Shown here one piece after another: positions 19,963 to 29,598 of a stretch of 64,000 bases of DNA. The position numbers and the translations under genes are program-made. Numbering within the stretch: the stretch's first letter is position 1; each line of letters begins with the position of its first letter. The notes under the pieces were generated by a model. It had not been told where the DNA came from. It did not search any database and saw only the letters and a list, made by a program, of their open reading frames with translations. The stretch is from Hymenobacter lapidiphilus (lineage in GTDB: Bacteria; Bacteroidota; Bacteroidia; Cytophagales; Hymenobacteraceae): positions 62,001-126,000 of the forward strand of contig NZ_QVLT01000004.1 in NCBI RefSeq assembly GCF_003417065.2. The letters are read 5' to 3'.

Positions 19963-22386
19963 TTGATTCTTCCTCAGAATTTCGAGCAGAAAATAGGCTT
20001 CTCGCAACTCCGCGACATGCTCAACGAGTTGTGTCTAAGCGGCCTGGGTCGCCATTTTGTGAGCAAGATGAGCTTCCAGACGCAGGCCGAGCCCCTGCAG
20101 AAGCTGCTGCTGCAAACCGACGAGTTCCGCCAGCTGCTCAACAGCGGCGTCGACTTTCCCAGCAGTCACTACCACGACGTGAACCAGTACCTGGTGCGGG
20201 CCAACCTGCCGGGTTCCTACCTCGATGTGTCGGCATTCTTCGCCATCAAGATGAGCCTGCGCACCATTCGCGAGGCGCTCCTGTTTTTCTCGCGGGCCGA
20301 GGACGACTTCTATCCTACGCTGCGCCTGCTGGGCATCGGCGTGCAGGTCGACCGTAATCTGCTGGCCGCCATCGATAAGGTGGTAGATGACGAGGGCCAG
20401 GTGCGCGACGATGCCTCGCCGCTGCTGCGCCAGTTGCGCCAGGAGCTGATTTCGCGCCAAATGATGCTGCGCAAGCAGATTGGCAGCATTCTGCGCCACG
20501 CCCGTCAGCAGGGCTGGGTGCCCGAGGGCGTCGAGCCCACCATCCGGGGCGGGCGGTTGGTGCTGCCGGTAATAGCCGAGCACAAGCGCCGCATTAAGGG
20601 TTTGATTCACGACGAGTCGGCCACCGGCCAGACGGTGTACATCGAGCCCGAGGCCGTGTTCGAGCTCAACAACGACATCAAGGACCTCGATAATGCCTAC
20701 CAGCGCGAGCTGATGCGCATTCTCACCCAGCTCACGGCCCAGCTGCGCCCCCACATTCCGGACCTGCGCAAGGCCTACCAGTATTTGGGGCTCATTGACT
20801 TCATCCGCGCCAAGGCCCAGCTGGCCCGCCGCATCGAAGCCACGTTGCCCATCCTGCACCCGCAGCCCATGATGCGCTGGAAGCAGGTGCGCCACCCGCT
20901 GCTCTACCTCACCTTCCTGGCCCACGCCAAGGACGACCCCCGCGAAGTGGTGCCGCTCGACATCGAGTTGACGCCCGAGCAGCGGATTCTGCTGATTTCG
21001 GGGCCCAACGCCGGCGGTAAGTCGGTGAGCATGAAAACGGTGGGCCTGGTGCAGTACATGCTGCAGTGCGGGCTGCTGATTCCGGCTGGCGAGAAGTCGG
21101 AGGCCGGCATGTTCGATGATGTTTTTATTGACATCGGTGACGAACAAAGCCTGGAAAACGACCTGAGTACCTACTCTTCGCACCTGCTCAATATGAAGCA
21201 GTTCGTAACGCTGGCCAGCAAGCGCAGCCTGGTGCTGATTGACGAATTCGGCACCGGCACCGAGCCCAGCCTGGGCGGGGCCATTGCCGAGGCGGTGCTG
21301 GAGCAACTCAACCGGGCCCGCGCTTTCGGCGTTATCACCACCCACTACACCAACCTGAAGAACTACGCCGAGCGCACGCCCGGCATCGTGAACGGGGCCA
21401 TGCGCTACGACCCCGACAAGCTCCAGCCGCTTTACCGCCTCGAAATCGGTAAGCCGGGCTCCTCGTTTGCCATCGAAATTGCCCGCAAAATCGGTCTGCC
21501 CCGGCAGATTGTGGAGCGGGCCAGCCAACTCGTAGGCAAGGATAAAATCCGCTACGACCAGCTGCTCGAAGGCCTCGAAAAGGAGAAAACCGAGCTGGAG
21601 CACCACACCGCCGAAGCTGCCAAAGCCGAGCGCCGCCTCAAGAAAGCCGCCCAGGAATACCAGGACCTCAAGCGCTACCTCGACGACACCACCCAGGAAA
21701 CTCTGCGCACGGCCAAGGCCCAGGCCAAAACGCTGCTGCGCGATACCAACCAGAAAATCGAGGCCACCATTCAGGAAATCCGGCTGGGCCAGGCCGACAA
21801 GGAGCGCACCAAGGAGGCCCGCGGCAAGCTCGACACCTTCGTGCGCGAGAAGCTGCAGATTGAGCCGCCCAAGGCCCGCGCCACCCGCGAGCTGGCCGAT
21901 GCCGCCACGCTCAAAACCGGCGACAAAGTGGCCTTGATGGGCCAGGAGGGCCACGGCGAAATTATGAGCGTGAAGGGCAAAACGGCCGAGGTGTCGTTTG
22001 GCGGCATGAAAACCATCGTCAAGATTGGCCAGCTCGAAAAGCTCACGCGCTCGGAAATCCGGGAGCGGGAGAAGCAGGCGGCCCGGTTGGCCCCGGCCCA
22101 GTACGCCAGTTCGGGTTTCAACACCACCAGTCGCATGGCCACCTTCAACCCCACGCTGGACCTGCGCGGCGAGCGGGCCGAGGACGCCGTAACCAAAATC
22201 CAGAGCTACGTCGACGACGCCATCATGCTGGGCATCCCGGAAATCAGAATCCTGCACGGCCGCGGCAACGGCGTGCTGCGCCAGATTGCCCGCGACTACC
22301 TGCACCGCACCCGCGAAGTAGCCAGCGTAGCCGAAGAACACGCCGACCGCGGCGGCGACGGGGTGACGGTGGCCGTGTTGAAGTAA
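19963..22386 (+). CDS. mutS2: Endonuclease MutS2
   Basis: 807 aa. MutS-type core and clamp come first, then the ATPase with Walker A GPNAGGKS (347-354) and the DEFGTGTEPSLGG Walker B region. A long coiled coil (about 530-640) follows, and the Smr domain at about 733-807 has LDLRGERAEDA and ILHGRGNGVLR. MutS2 acts on branched DNA and on collided ribosomes in different species. The start is a TTG: the next ATG (20017) would cut the conserved N-terminus (NFEQKIGFSQLRDML). Confidence 0.95.
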   Translation: MILPQNFEQKIGFSQLRDMLNELCLSGLGRHFVSKMSFQTQAEPLQKLLLQTDEFRQLLNSGVDFPSSHYHDVNQYLVRANLPGSYLDVSAFFAIKMSLRTIREALLFFSRAEDDFYPTLRLLGIGVQVDRNLLAAIDKVVDDEGQVRDDASPLLRQLRQELISRQMMLRKQIGSILRHARQQGWVPEGVEPTIRGGRLVLPVIAEHKRRIKGLIHDESATGQTVYIEPEAVFELNNDIKDLDNAYQRELMRILTQLTAQLRPHIPDLRKAYQYLGLIDFIRAKAQLARRIEATLPILHPQPMMRWKQVRHPLLYLTFLAHAKDDPREVVPLDIELTPEQRILLISGPNAGGKSVSMKTVGLVQYMLQCGLLIPAGEKSEAGMFDDVFIDIGDEQSLENDLSTYSSHLLNMKQFVTLASKRSLVLIDEFGTGTEPSLGGAIAEAVLEQLNRARAFGVITTHYTNLKNYAERTPGIVNGAMRYDPDKLQPLYRLEIGKPGSSFAIEIARKIGLPRQIVERASQLVGKDKIRYDQLLEGLEKEKTELEHHTAEAAKAERRLKKAAQEYQDLKRYLDDTTQETLRTAKAQAKTLLRDTNQKIEATIQEIRLGQADKERTKEARGKLDTFVREKLQIEPPKARATRELADAATLKTGDKVALMGQEGHGEIMSVKGKTAEVSFGGMKTIVKIGQLEKLTRSEIREREKQAARLAPAQYASSGFNTTSRMATFNPTLDLRGERAEDAVTKIQSYVDDAIMLGIPEIRILHGRGNGVLRQIARDYLHRTREVASVAEEHADRGGDGVTVAVLK

Positions 22387-22416
22387 CCTAAACCCAATTC
22401 TGCGTATCTTCAACTC

Positions 22417-22626
22417 ATGACAACGGCCGCCATTCTTCGCGAAATTCAAAAGCTTCCTCTAGCCGAAAAGTTACGGGTAGTAGAAAACACGCTGGAAAAT
22501 ATTCAGGCGGAGAAGACGAGTCGTTTGGAAAAAGCTGCGGAAGCGTTATACCACGATTACGCCACTGACCCGGAGTTGACGGCGTTTACGAGCCTCGATA
22601 AGCAACCCTACCATGAAGCAGGGTGA
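22417..22626 (+). CDS. Antitoxin of a MazF-type module
   Basis: 69 aa, helical and charged, with the N-terminal pattern ILREIQKLPLAEKLRVVE seen in small antitoxins that pair with MazF/PemK or ParE toxins. It overlaps the toxin gene by 14 bp, so the two are translationally coupled. The C-terminal half is the likely toxin-neutralising part. Assigned mainly from its partner. Confidence 0.8.
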   Translation: MTTAAILREIQKLPLAEKLRVVENTLENIQAEKTSRLEKAAEALYHDYATDPELTAFTSLDKQPYHEAG

Positions 22627-22954
22627 AATCTGGCTGATTAATCTCGACCCAACTATTGGTTCTGAAATCAGCAAAACCCGGCCCGCCGTGCTTGTCAACG
22701 ACAACGCGGTGGGCCGTTTGCCGCTTAAAATCATCGTGCCACTCACCGATTGGAAAGACCGGTATGCCGTGGCTCCCTGGATGGTGAACGTACTGCCCGA
22801 CCAAGCCAACCAGCTCAGCAAAGAGTCAGCGGCCGACTGCTTTCAGATTCGTTCCGTGTCTCAGGAGCGGCTGGTGCGAAAAGTCGGCACGATTGGCCGC
22901 GAGAAAATGCGTGAAATCAGAGCAGCCCTAGCTCTGGTACTAAGTATCCCGTAA
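22613..22954 (+). CDS. MazF/PemK-family mRNA interferase toxin
   Basis: 113 aa. The start has the MazF pattern QGEIWLINLDPTIGSEISKTRPAVLVNDN, then a central IIVPLTDW strand and a C-terminal VGTIGREKMREIRAALALVL helix. MazF toxins cut mRNA at short sequences when the antitoxin is lost. It forms a two-gene unit with the preceding antitoxin, inserted among core genes (mutS2 and rlmF). Confidence 0.93.
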   Translation: MKQGEIWLINLDPTIGSEISKTRPAVLVNDNAVGRLPLKIIVPLTDWKDRYAVAPWMVNVLPDQANQLSKESAADCFQIRSVSQERLVRKVGTIGREKMREIRAALALVLSIP

Positions 22955-23007
22955 GGCCGCACTCCGCACATTAAGAATACATTTTCCACATTCTGCACAT
23001 TAATACA

Positions 23008-23943
23008 TTGCATCCTCGCAACCCCCACAACGGCCGCTACGATTTCGCCCAACTCACGGCCGCCAGCCCTACGCTGACGCCCTTTGTGGTGCCCAATCCG
23101 GCCGGCGACCAAAGCATCGACTTCGCCAATCCTGCCGCTGTGAAGGCCCTGAACCAGGCGCTGCTGCGGCAGCACTACGACGTGCAGCACTGGGACGTGC
23201 CGGCCGGCTACCTCTGCCCGCCCATCCCCGGCCGCGCCGACTACCTGCACTACGCCGCCGACCTGCTGGCCACCGACAACGGGGGCGTTGTGCCGACTGA
23301 CAAAGCCGTGCACGTGCTCGACATCGGCGTGGGGGCCAACTGCGTGTACCCCATCATCGGTACTAAGGCTTATGGCTGGCGCTTCGTGGGCTCGGAGACT
23401 GATGCGGTAGCCCTGAAAGCGGCCCGTGCGCTGGTAGGTGCCAATCCGTCGCTGGCCAACCGGGTGGAGCTGCGGGCGCAGAGCCACCAGGCTTTCGTGT
23501 TCGAGGATATCGTGAAGCCGCGCGAGGAGTTCGATCTGGTGATGTGCAACCCGCCATTCCATGCCTCAGCCGAGGAGGCCGCGAGCGGCAGCCGCCGCAA
23601 GGGCCGCAACCTGGGCTACCCCAAAACGGCTGGTGCGCCGATGCTCAACTTTGGGGGCCAGAACACGGAGCTGTGGTGCGAGGGCGGCGAAGAGGGCTTT
23701 TTGAAGCGCATGGTGGCCCAGAGCGTGGGCGTGCGCGAGCGGGTGCTGTGGTTCAGCACGCTTATCTCCAAAAAGGAAACCCTGCCCAGCATCTACCACT
23801 TCCTTAAGCTGGCCGACTCACCCGAAACCCGCACCATCGAAATGAAGCAGGGCCAGAAAATCAGCCGCATCGTGGCCTGGACCTTCCAGAAGCCCGAACA
23901 GCGCCAGGAGTGGGCCGCGCGGCGCTGGCAGGTAAAGGGCTAA
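23008..23943 (+). CDS. rlmF: 23S rRNA (adenine(1618)-N6)-methyltransferase
   Basis: 311 aa. It opens with HPRNPHNGRYDF, typical of RlmF. The Rossmann methyltransferase follows, with DIGVGANCVYP as the SAM-binding motif and CNPPF at about 180-184 as the catalytic N6-adenine motif. It methylates A1618 of 23S rRNA. The start is probably TTG at 23008; the frame is open only back to 22975 and offers no ATG. Confidence 0.93.
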   Translation: MHPRNPHNGRYDFAQLTAASPTLTPFVVPNPAGDQSIDFANPAAVKALNQALLRQHYDVQHWDVPAGYLCPPIPGRADYLHYAADLLATDNGGVVPTDKAVHVLDIGVGANCVYPIIGTKAYGWRFVGSETDAVALKAARALVGANPSLANRVELRAQSHQAFVFEDIVKPREEFDLVMCNPPFHASAEEAASGSRRKGRNLGYPKTAGAPMLNFGGQNTELWCEGGEEGFLKRMVAQSVGVRERVLWFSTLISKKETLPSIYHFLKLADSPETRTIEMKQGQKISRIVAWTFQKPEQRQEWAARRWQVKG

Positions 23944-23984
23944 CGCCTCTCGTCCTGCGCTCTGCCCAGGATGATTGATAGAGA

Positions 23985-24017
23985 AAAAGGCGCCCCCAGC
24001 TTTGGGGGCCGCCTTTT
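23985..24017 (+). terminator. Rho-independent terminator after rlmF
   Basis: AAAAGGCG-CCCCCA with TGGGGGCCGCCTTTT, one bulged base and a short loop, 40 bp past the rlmF stop. It can also serve the convergent gene at 24097. Confidence 0.85.
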
Positions 24018-24096
24018 CGCGTTACCGGCTCGGTTGAGAAAGTGTTTTAAAAGGACTGCTTTTCTGACGTAACCTCGCCTGTGTGCTTCCAGCCAG

Positions 24097-24624
24097 CTAA
24101 CGAATCATAATAGAGCCGGGCGCAGATTCGACCTTGGGCGATTGGGCCAACCAGACATCCACGAGCGTAGCGGGCTGCCCGGCGGTGGGGCGAATAATAT
24201 GCAACTGCCCGATGGCAGCCGGTGCAATGCGCAGGCCTGCTACTGATGGCGCGTCGAGCGGGTGGCCGTTTAGGGCGAACAACAGCGGACCGCTTATACC
24301 TAACTGCTTACCCAAATCAGCAAACGATTGGCTTTTGACACGCTTGGCTAATTTAATGTCAACAATTCCCACCCCGAGATTTCGGAGCTGAGCCGGATAA
24401 TCTGCTTTGTCGCCTTTGTACACCATCATCTCTTTGATATCGTTCGGTTCAATTTCATGCAGCATGCCGTTGATGATGACGTTGGAGTTCAGCACAAATA
24501 GGGGTTCGGACAAGGCAATCGACGACTGGGCATAAGCCGTGATTTGCTGCGCGAAGGTGGTTTGGGCCCCGCTCCAGCAGCAGGCCAGCAGGGCACTGGT
24601 CAGGTAAAGTCGCTTTAGAAGCAT
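24097..24624 (-). CDS. Secreted hypothetical protein, TonB-plug-like
   Basis: 175 aa from the ATG at 24624, which starts a signal peptide (LLKRLYLTSALLACCWSGAQTTFAQ). The mature part has PLFVLNSNVIING, an IEPNDIKEMMVYKGDKA stretch like the plug region of TonB-dependent receptors, and a C-terminal HPLDAPSVAGLRI segment. It is far too short for a receptor and is probably a periplasmic or surface protein with a plug-like fold. It is a single gene between two terminators. Confidence 0.65.
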   Translation of the reverse strand: MLLKRLYLTSALLACCWSGAQTTFAQQITAYAQSSIALSEPLFVLNSNVIINGMLHEIEPNDIKEMMVYKGDKADYPAQLRNLGVGIVDIKLAKRVKSQSFADLGKQLGISGPLLFALNGHPLDAPSVAGLRIAPAAIGQLHIIRPTAGQPATLVDVWLAQSPKVESAPGSIMIR

Positions 24625-24713
24625 ATGCGCTATAAAGAGAGTGGATGGAAAGACCGTCAACAAGAATACGGAAAATGCTCGCCGCATTGCTATCAAGGGC
24701 GGTAAGATATTGA

Positions 24714-24766
24714 TTGACGCAAAAAAGGTGGCTCCCAATTTCGGGAGCCACCTTTTTTTGCGTCAA
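24714..24766. terminator. Strong bidirectional terminator
   Basis: A stem of more than 22 bp: TTGACGCAAAAAAGGTGGCTCCC with its complement around a short AATTTC loop. It lies downstream of the minus-strand PLD gene and upstream of the next minus-strand gene. Confidence 0.9.
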
Positions 24767-24814
24767 TAGAGTTGGTGAAGAGTCGCACTTCTCACCACTC
24801 ATAATCTCACTTTT

Positions 24815-27124
24815 CTATTCTACCACCACGCGGCTAACCTGCGTGGCTTCGGGCGTTACAATCTGTACCATGTACAGGCCGGCTTTCAGGTTGGAGGCGT
24901 CTACGTTCACATCCTGGCCGTTGAGGGGCTTGGTCTGGTCGAGTACCACGCGGCCGGTGGCGTCGCGCAGCACCACGCGGGCGGTGCGGGCGGCTCCCGT
25001 CTGCACCCGCAGGCGGAACTTGCCGGTGGTGGGGTTGGGATACACCTGCACGCTGCTGCGCTGGATGCTGGCGTTTTTGGTGGCCAGCACCAGGTTGCAC
25101 ACCTGCACGCCGTTGTTCTGGTCGGCGATGCGCTGGGCAAACTCCTGGTAGTACTGGTTGGCAATGCGCTCATCGTGCACAATCAGCGTATTCTCGTCGT
25201 TTTCGGTGTTGGCCGACAGGCTCCAGTTGTGCGAACCCACGAACACCTGCGGGTCCGACTGCGGCGCGGTGGCGTCGATGATGGCGTACTTGTGGTGCAT
25301 GATACCGGGCTGGTTATCCAGCATGAGGCGCGCGCCAAGTGCGGTCTTGATGTTGTCGAAGATGTCCTGGGCAGCGGAGTTGGCCTGGATAATATCCATT
25401 AGCATCTCCGAGCAGCCGGCTATGTTTTTGGTCCGGATCTGATTGGCAATAGCGTTGCCGATATCCGTCTGGGTGAGCAACATGGTGGCAATGTGCAGGT
25501 CCTTGTCGGCCGTCTGGATGGCGTCAATCAGGCGGCCGTTCACGTTGTCGGTGGGCGAGAACCACGACTCTACCTGCTTGCCGGCAATGTTGAAGTAGTG
25601 CGGCGTGTTGTCGGTTTTGCGCGAGCCGAACAGGGCCGTAGCCTGGGTGCCGCCGCCCCACATTTCGTTGAACTCGACGGTGTAGGTGCGGGCCAGCGAC
25701 TGGTCCTGCACGGCAATGGAGTTGTTGCGGTCGGTGCTGAGCTGAGCGGGCGTCCAGTTGGTCGAGCCGGTCCAGACCCAGGGCTGGTTGGGCTCGGTGC
25801 TGTTGGCGTCAATCACCACAAACTTGTTGTGCATGATGTTCTGCAGCGTCTGGCGCTTGATGCGCGGGATGGCCGGATCGAGGCTGGCGAGGCTGATGTT
25901 GGCGTTTTCACCTTCGTAGATAACGCGCACGGCCACGCCGCGGGTTTTGGCGGCATTCACAGCGGCCACAATCGTGGCGCTGTTCCAGTTATAGATGGCA
26001 ATGTCGAGCGTTTGCTTGGCCAGGCCAATGTAGCGGGCCACCGTGTCGGCCATGGCGCCGTTGGGCAGGTACAGGGCAGTGTTGCCGGGCAGGGCCAGCG
26101 CCGGATTTACGGTGCTGGTGAAATACGTCCGCATCTTGCCCGTCGAGCGCGAAGCCGTAATCATGGGTACTACCCGCGACTCGGAGAGACCCACGGCGTT
26201 GGTGCTGCTGGCCTTCACGTAGTAAATGGTAGCCGGCTGCAGACCCGTGATAGCGAGGCTGTGGCTGGTGGTGCTGGCCGTATTATTCACGGCCGTAAAC
26301 GGCCCGGTAGGACTGACGGCGTATTCCAGCTTGCTGCTGCCGGCGTTCTGGGTAACGAAGTTTACCGTGAAGCCGGTAGTGCTGATGTTGGTGGGGTAGG
26401 GCGTGGCCAGGAAATTGGGCGTGTTGCCCTGCCGGAAGTCGGCGTAAAGGCGCGGCAGCAGCTGGTAGCCGGCCGCGGCACCGCCGCCCGTTGGGGCCGT
26501 GTTGGTGAACTGGCTCATGATGCCGACCACATCGAAAACGCCGGTTGGCGAGGGTTTACCCACCAGTCCGTCGGGGCCATCAGAAGCCCGGTTCACGTAC
26601 ATCACAGTGGCGGCGTTGCCACTCACGCGGTAAGAGGTGTTGGCCGAAAAGGCCGATACCGGCGCGCCCGCAACAGTGGTTACAGTGGTGGCATTTACCA
26701 GCTTCACCAGCTGGCCCTCGTACTGCTCGGCGTAAGCGGCCGTGGCAGTAGCCACCGAAAATTCGACGGGCTTAGGCAGCGGCCGGTTGCCGGCCACCAC
26801 TTCGAGCGAGGTGATGGGGTCGATTTCGAGCAGCCCCCGGAAATCCTTGAGCACGCCGGTAACCAGAATAGAGTCGCCGGCTACTACGGAGCCGAGTTGG
26901 GTGGCCGAATACACGGCAATACCGCCGGTGCCGTCCTGCATGTAGCGGATGGCCCCCAGCTCGGCGCCGTTGGTAACGATACCACGCAGCGTAACGGTGG
27001 CTCCCGAAGTATTGAAAGTTGGCGCCTGGGCCCGGGCAGCCCCAATAGTAATAGCAGTTTGTGCCTGCGCCGACTGCCAGCCGGCCAGGCTCAGCAGCAA
27101 CGCCAGCAAGGGTAATTTTTTCAT
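24815..27124 (-). CDS. Secreted phospholipase D-like protein with type IX secretion tail
   Basis: 769 aa. Signal peptide from ATG 27124 (KKLPLLALLLSLAGWQSAQAQ), an OB-fold-like domain (about 20-200), a fibronectin-III-like domain (about 235-320), then two HKD half-sites: HNKFVVIDA at about 430 and HHKYAIIDA at about 609, each followed by GS-NW. The C-terminus (VYPNPTTGKFRLRV... GLYMVQIVT) is a T9SS type A sorting domain, so the protein should be exported by the type IX system. The PLD-fold could hydrolyse phosphodiesters of lipids or DNA. Confidence 0.92.
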   Translation of the reverse strand: MKKLPLLALLLSLAGWQSAQAQTAITIGAARAQAPTFNTSGATVTLRGIVTNGAELGAIRYMQDGTGGIAVYSATQLGSVVAGDSILVTGVLKDFRGLLEIDPITSLEVVAGNRPLPKPVEFSVATATAAYAEQYEGQLVKLVNATTVTTVAGAPVSAFSANTSYRVSGNAATVMYVNRASDGPDGLVGKPSPTGVFDVVGIMSQFTNTAPTGGGAAAGYQLLPRLYADFRQGNTPNFLATPYPTNISTTGFTVNFVTQNAGSSKLEYAVSPTGPFTAVNNTASTTSHSLAITGLQPATIYYVKASSTNAVGLSESRVVPMITASRSTGKMRTYFTSTVNPALALPGNTALYLPNGAMADTVARYIGLAKQTLDIAIYNWNSATIVAAVNAAKTRGVAVRVIYEGENANISLASLDPAIPRIKRQTLQNIMHNKFVVIDANSTEPNQPWVWTGSTNWTPAQLSTDRNNSIAVQDQSLARTYTVEFNEMWGGGTQATALFGSRKTDNTPHYFNIAGKQVESWFSPTDNVNGRLIDAIQTADKDLHIATMLLTQTDIGNAIANQIRTKNIAGCSEMLMDIIQANSAAQDIFDNIKTALGARLMLDNQPGIMHHKYAIIDATAPQSDPQVFVGSHNWSLSANTENDENTLIVHDERIANQYYQEFAQRIADQNNGVQVCNLVLATKNASIQRSSVQVYPNPTTGKFRLRVQTGAARTARVVLRDATGRVVLDQTKPLNGQDVNVDASNLKAGLYMVQIVTPEATQVSRVVVE

Positions 27125-27259
27125 CAAACGAGAAGCAGAAAAGGGGTGGGAAAAGGAGACTACCCGCAGGCAGACATGAGACAAAGATCTTGATTTCAAC
27201 GACAAAAAACGCGGCGGCCGGATGAAGTTTGCATGATGCCGGCCTGGGCCGGCCTGCGG

Positions 27260-28288
27260 CTACATAATGTTCACTTCGGGGTGTAGCTCGATGCCGAATT
27301 TCTCGCGCACCGAGGCAATGATTTCGTAGGCCAGGTCGCGGATGTCCTGGCCCTGGGCGCCGCCGTGGTTGACGAGCACCAGCGCCTGCCGGTCGTGCAC
27401 GCCGTGGGGGCCGCGGCGCTGGCCCTTCCAGCCGCACTGCTCGATAAGCCAGCCGGCGGGCACCTTCACGCCGCCCGGCACGGGGTAGCCCGGCAGGTCT
27501 GCGAAGCGGCCTTTCAGCTCATCGAATTTGGCCTGCGATACTTCGGGGTTCTTGAAAAACGAACCCGCGTTGCCAATCTGGGCCGGGTCGGGCAGCTTGC
27601 TGCGGCGGATGTTGCTGACGGCCTCGCTGATGTGGAGCGGCGTGGGTTCGCCCTCTATGCCCATATCCTGAAGCGTGGTCTGGATGTCGCCGTAGCGCAC
27701 GTTGGGGCGGGCCTGCCGGTGCAGCCGTAGCAGCACGCTGGTGACGATGAACTGGTTTTTGAGCGGCCCTTTGAACACGCTTTCGCGGTAGCCGAAGCCG
27801 CACTCGGGGGCCAAAAACGTGCGCAGCCGGCCGGTAGCCAGTTCCAGCGCCTCCAGTTGCTCAAACGTGTCCTTCAGCTCGGCCCCGTAGGCGCCGATAT
27901 TCTGCAGCGGGGCTGCACCCACCGTACCCGGAATCAGCGACAGGTTTTCGATACCGCTCAGATCCTGGCCCAGCGCGTACTGCACCAGCGCGTGCCAACT
28001 TTCGCCGGCGCCCGCTCGCACCAGCGCTGTTTCGTCGTCCTGGTCCACGACTTCGAGCCCCCGGATTTCGTTTTTGAGCACCACGCCCTCGAAGTTGCGG
28101 GTGAACAGCAGGTTGGAGCCGCCTCCGAGAATGAGCTTTTCGGCGGCCTGCACCTCGGGCAGCGCCAGCAGCGCCCGTAGCTCCTCGACCGAGGCAAAGC
28201 GGGCAAACCAGCGGGCCGTTACCTCCAGGCCAAACGTGTTGTAGGGGCGGAGCGAAACGTGGGCTTCGAGAACAGGGGCGGGGCTCAT
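27260..28288 (-). CDS. murB: UDP-N-acetylmuramate dehydrogenase
   Basis: 342 aa from ATG 28288. FAD-binding signatures are clear: NTFGLEVTA near the N-terminus, LGGGSNLLFT, the IPGTVGAAPLQNIGAYGAE block, and GSFFKNPE with the catalytic Ser in the C-terminal part. It reduces UDP-GlcNAc-enolpyruvate to UDP-MurNAc in cytoplasmic peptidoglycan synthesis. The extended C-terminal domain fits the E. coli-like type I enzyme. Confidence 0.96.
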   Translation of the reverse strand: MSPAPVLEAHVSLRPYNTFGLEVTARWFARFASVEELRALLALPEVQAAEKLILGGGSNLLFTRNFEGVVLKNEIRGLEVVDQDDETALVRAGAGESWHALVQYALGQDLSGIENLSLIPGTVGAAPLQNIGAYGAELKDTFEQLEALELATGRLRTFLAPECGFGYRESVFKGPLKNQFIVTSVLLRLHRQARPNVRYGDIQTTLQDMGIEGEPTPLHISEAVSNIRRSKLPDPAQIGNAGSFFKNPEVSQAKFDELKGRFADLPGYPVPGGVKVPAGWLIEQCGWKGQRRGPHGVHDRQALVLVNHGGAQGQDIRDLAYEIIASVREKFGIELHPEVNIM

Positions 28289-28382
28289 AGCAGCGGGCGA
28301 AACGGTGAGAGCCCAAAGGTACACCGGTTGTCAGTTGTCAGTAGTGAGTTGCTAGGTGGAAGGCAGAGCGTTGGTGGTTGCG

Positions 28383-28495
28383 CAGCCCGCTGTAGGGGCG
28401 GGGCTTGCCCCCGCCCGCCGTTTGCACCGTTTCAACGATTTTGTTCAACGACGTGAACGGTGGGCGGGGACAAGCCCCGCCCCTACAGCGGGCTG
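28383..28495. repeat. GC-rich inverted repeat, family 2, copy a
   Basis: Arms CAGCCCGCTGTAGGGGCGGG... and complement. The core GTAGGGGCGGGGCTTG-CCCCCGCCCGCC is shared with copies at 29451 and 53418, while the outermost CAGCCCGCTG is unique to this site. It fills most of the 318-bp gap between murB and the DUF547 gene. A short GTTGTCA direct duplication precedes it near 28328. Confidence 0.9.
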
Positions 28496-28606
28496 TGTTC
28501 GACCCGCCACCAACTTCTGCCCCGCTACAACTGTTCAGCCTGCCAACTCCGTATATGCCAGCCCGGCACCAGCAGCCGGATACTCCACCGAACCTTTTCT
28601 CCTGAT

Positions 28607-29416
28607 ATGCAGCGTATTTCCCGCTTTACTTCCCGCCTGGCTCTGGGCACTTCGCTGGTAGTCGGCGCGCTGGCTTCCGGCGGCTGCGGCTACGTTGGCT
28701 ACCTGATTCCGCTTAACCCGACCTCGCAGGGCGGCCGTACCCTCGACCACTCCGCGTGGGACGGGCTGCTCAAAAAGTATGTCGATGACCAGGGAATGGT
28801 GAACTACAAGGGCTTCCAGCAGGATAGTGCCGCGCTGAATTCCTACCTCAAAACGCTCGGCGACAACCTGCCGGCCAAGAATTCGCCCGCCGATGAAAAG
28901 CTGGCGTACTGGCTCAATGCCTACAACGCCTTCACGGTGCAGCGCATCATCCGGTCGTATCCATTAAAGAGCATCAAGGATCTGGGCGGCGACAAAATCT
29001 TCGTCAATACCGTCTGGGACCAGGATTTTATCCCGCTCGGCGGCAAGCGCTACACGCTCAACGACATCGAGCACCGCATCATCCGCAAGCAGTTCGACGA
29101 CAACCGGATTCACTACGCGCTGGTGTGCGCCGCCATGTCGTGCCCGCCGTTGCGACAGGAGGCGTACGTAGGCGCCAGGGTGCAGGAGCAGCTCGCCGAC
29201 CAGGGCCGCAGCTTCATCAACAACCCCCGGAAAAATGACCTCACACCCGCTGCTACGCCCACGCTGTCGGCCATCTACAGCTTCTATCCCGGCGACTTCG
29301 AAAAGAACGGCAGCACTTCCATCCAGGATGCCGTGAACCGCTACGCCAAGCAGAAAATCGACCCCAACGCGAAACTGAGCTACAAAGAATACAACTGGAG
29401 CCTGAATGAGCAATAA
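28607..29416 (+). CDS. DUF547 family protein
   Basis: 269 aa from ATG 28607; N-terminal hydrophobic segment ending in GGC, possibly a lipoprotein signal although the lipobox is not ideal. DUF547 features: LAYWLNAYNAFTVQRIIRSYP, FIPLGGKRYTLNDIEHRIIR, HYALVCAAMSCPPLRQEAY. The family is of unknown function and is common in Gram-negative envelopes. It is flanked on both sides by family-2 inverted repeats. Confidence 0.9.
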   Translation: MQRISRFTSRLALGTSLVVGALASGGCGYVGYLIPLNPTSQGGRTLDHSAWDGLLKKYVDDQGMVNYKGFQQDSAALNSYLKTLGDNLPAKNSPADEKLAYWLNAYNAFTVQRIIRSYPLKSIKDLGGDKIFVNTVWDQDFIPLGGKRYTLNDIEHRIIRKQFDDNRIHYALVCAAMSCPPLRQEAYVGARVQEQLADQGRSFINNPRKNDLTPAATPTLSAIYSFYPGDFEKNGSTSIQDAVNRYAKQKIDPNAKLSYKEYNWSLNEQ

Positions 29417-29450
29417 GGTATTGAGCTGCTGACTAACTGGAAATGCAGAT

Positions 29451-29567
29451 AACGATGTAGGGGCGGGGCTTGTCCCCGCCCGCCGTTGAACGAACCAGTT
29501 GGCGCTTAATAACCCGCTGGATGTTGTTCTTGCGGCGGGCGGGGGCAAGCCCCGCCCCTACATCGTT
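29451..29567. repeat. GC-rich inverted repeat, family 2, copy b
   Basis: Arms AACGATGTAGGGGCGGGGCT... and complement, with a 45-50 bp loop. It lies between the convergent DUF547 and FHS permease genes and could end both transcripts. Confidence 0.9.
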
Positions 29568-29598
29568 CTTCACTGCGCGTTGCATGAGGTTCTAACAG

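Noticed and set aside
20035..22449. 804-aa open frame antisense to mutS2
   Set aside because: GC-rich coding DNA commonly keeps antisense frames open; the plus-strand product is an unambiguous MutS2 with all motifs.
25493..27115. 540-aa open frame antisense to the PLD gene
   Set aside because: Composition is dominated by Gly, Arg, Val and His with no domain; the opposite strand encodes HKD motifs, FN3 and a T9SS tail.
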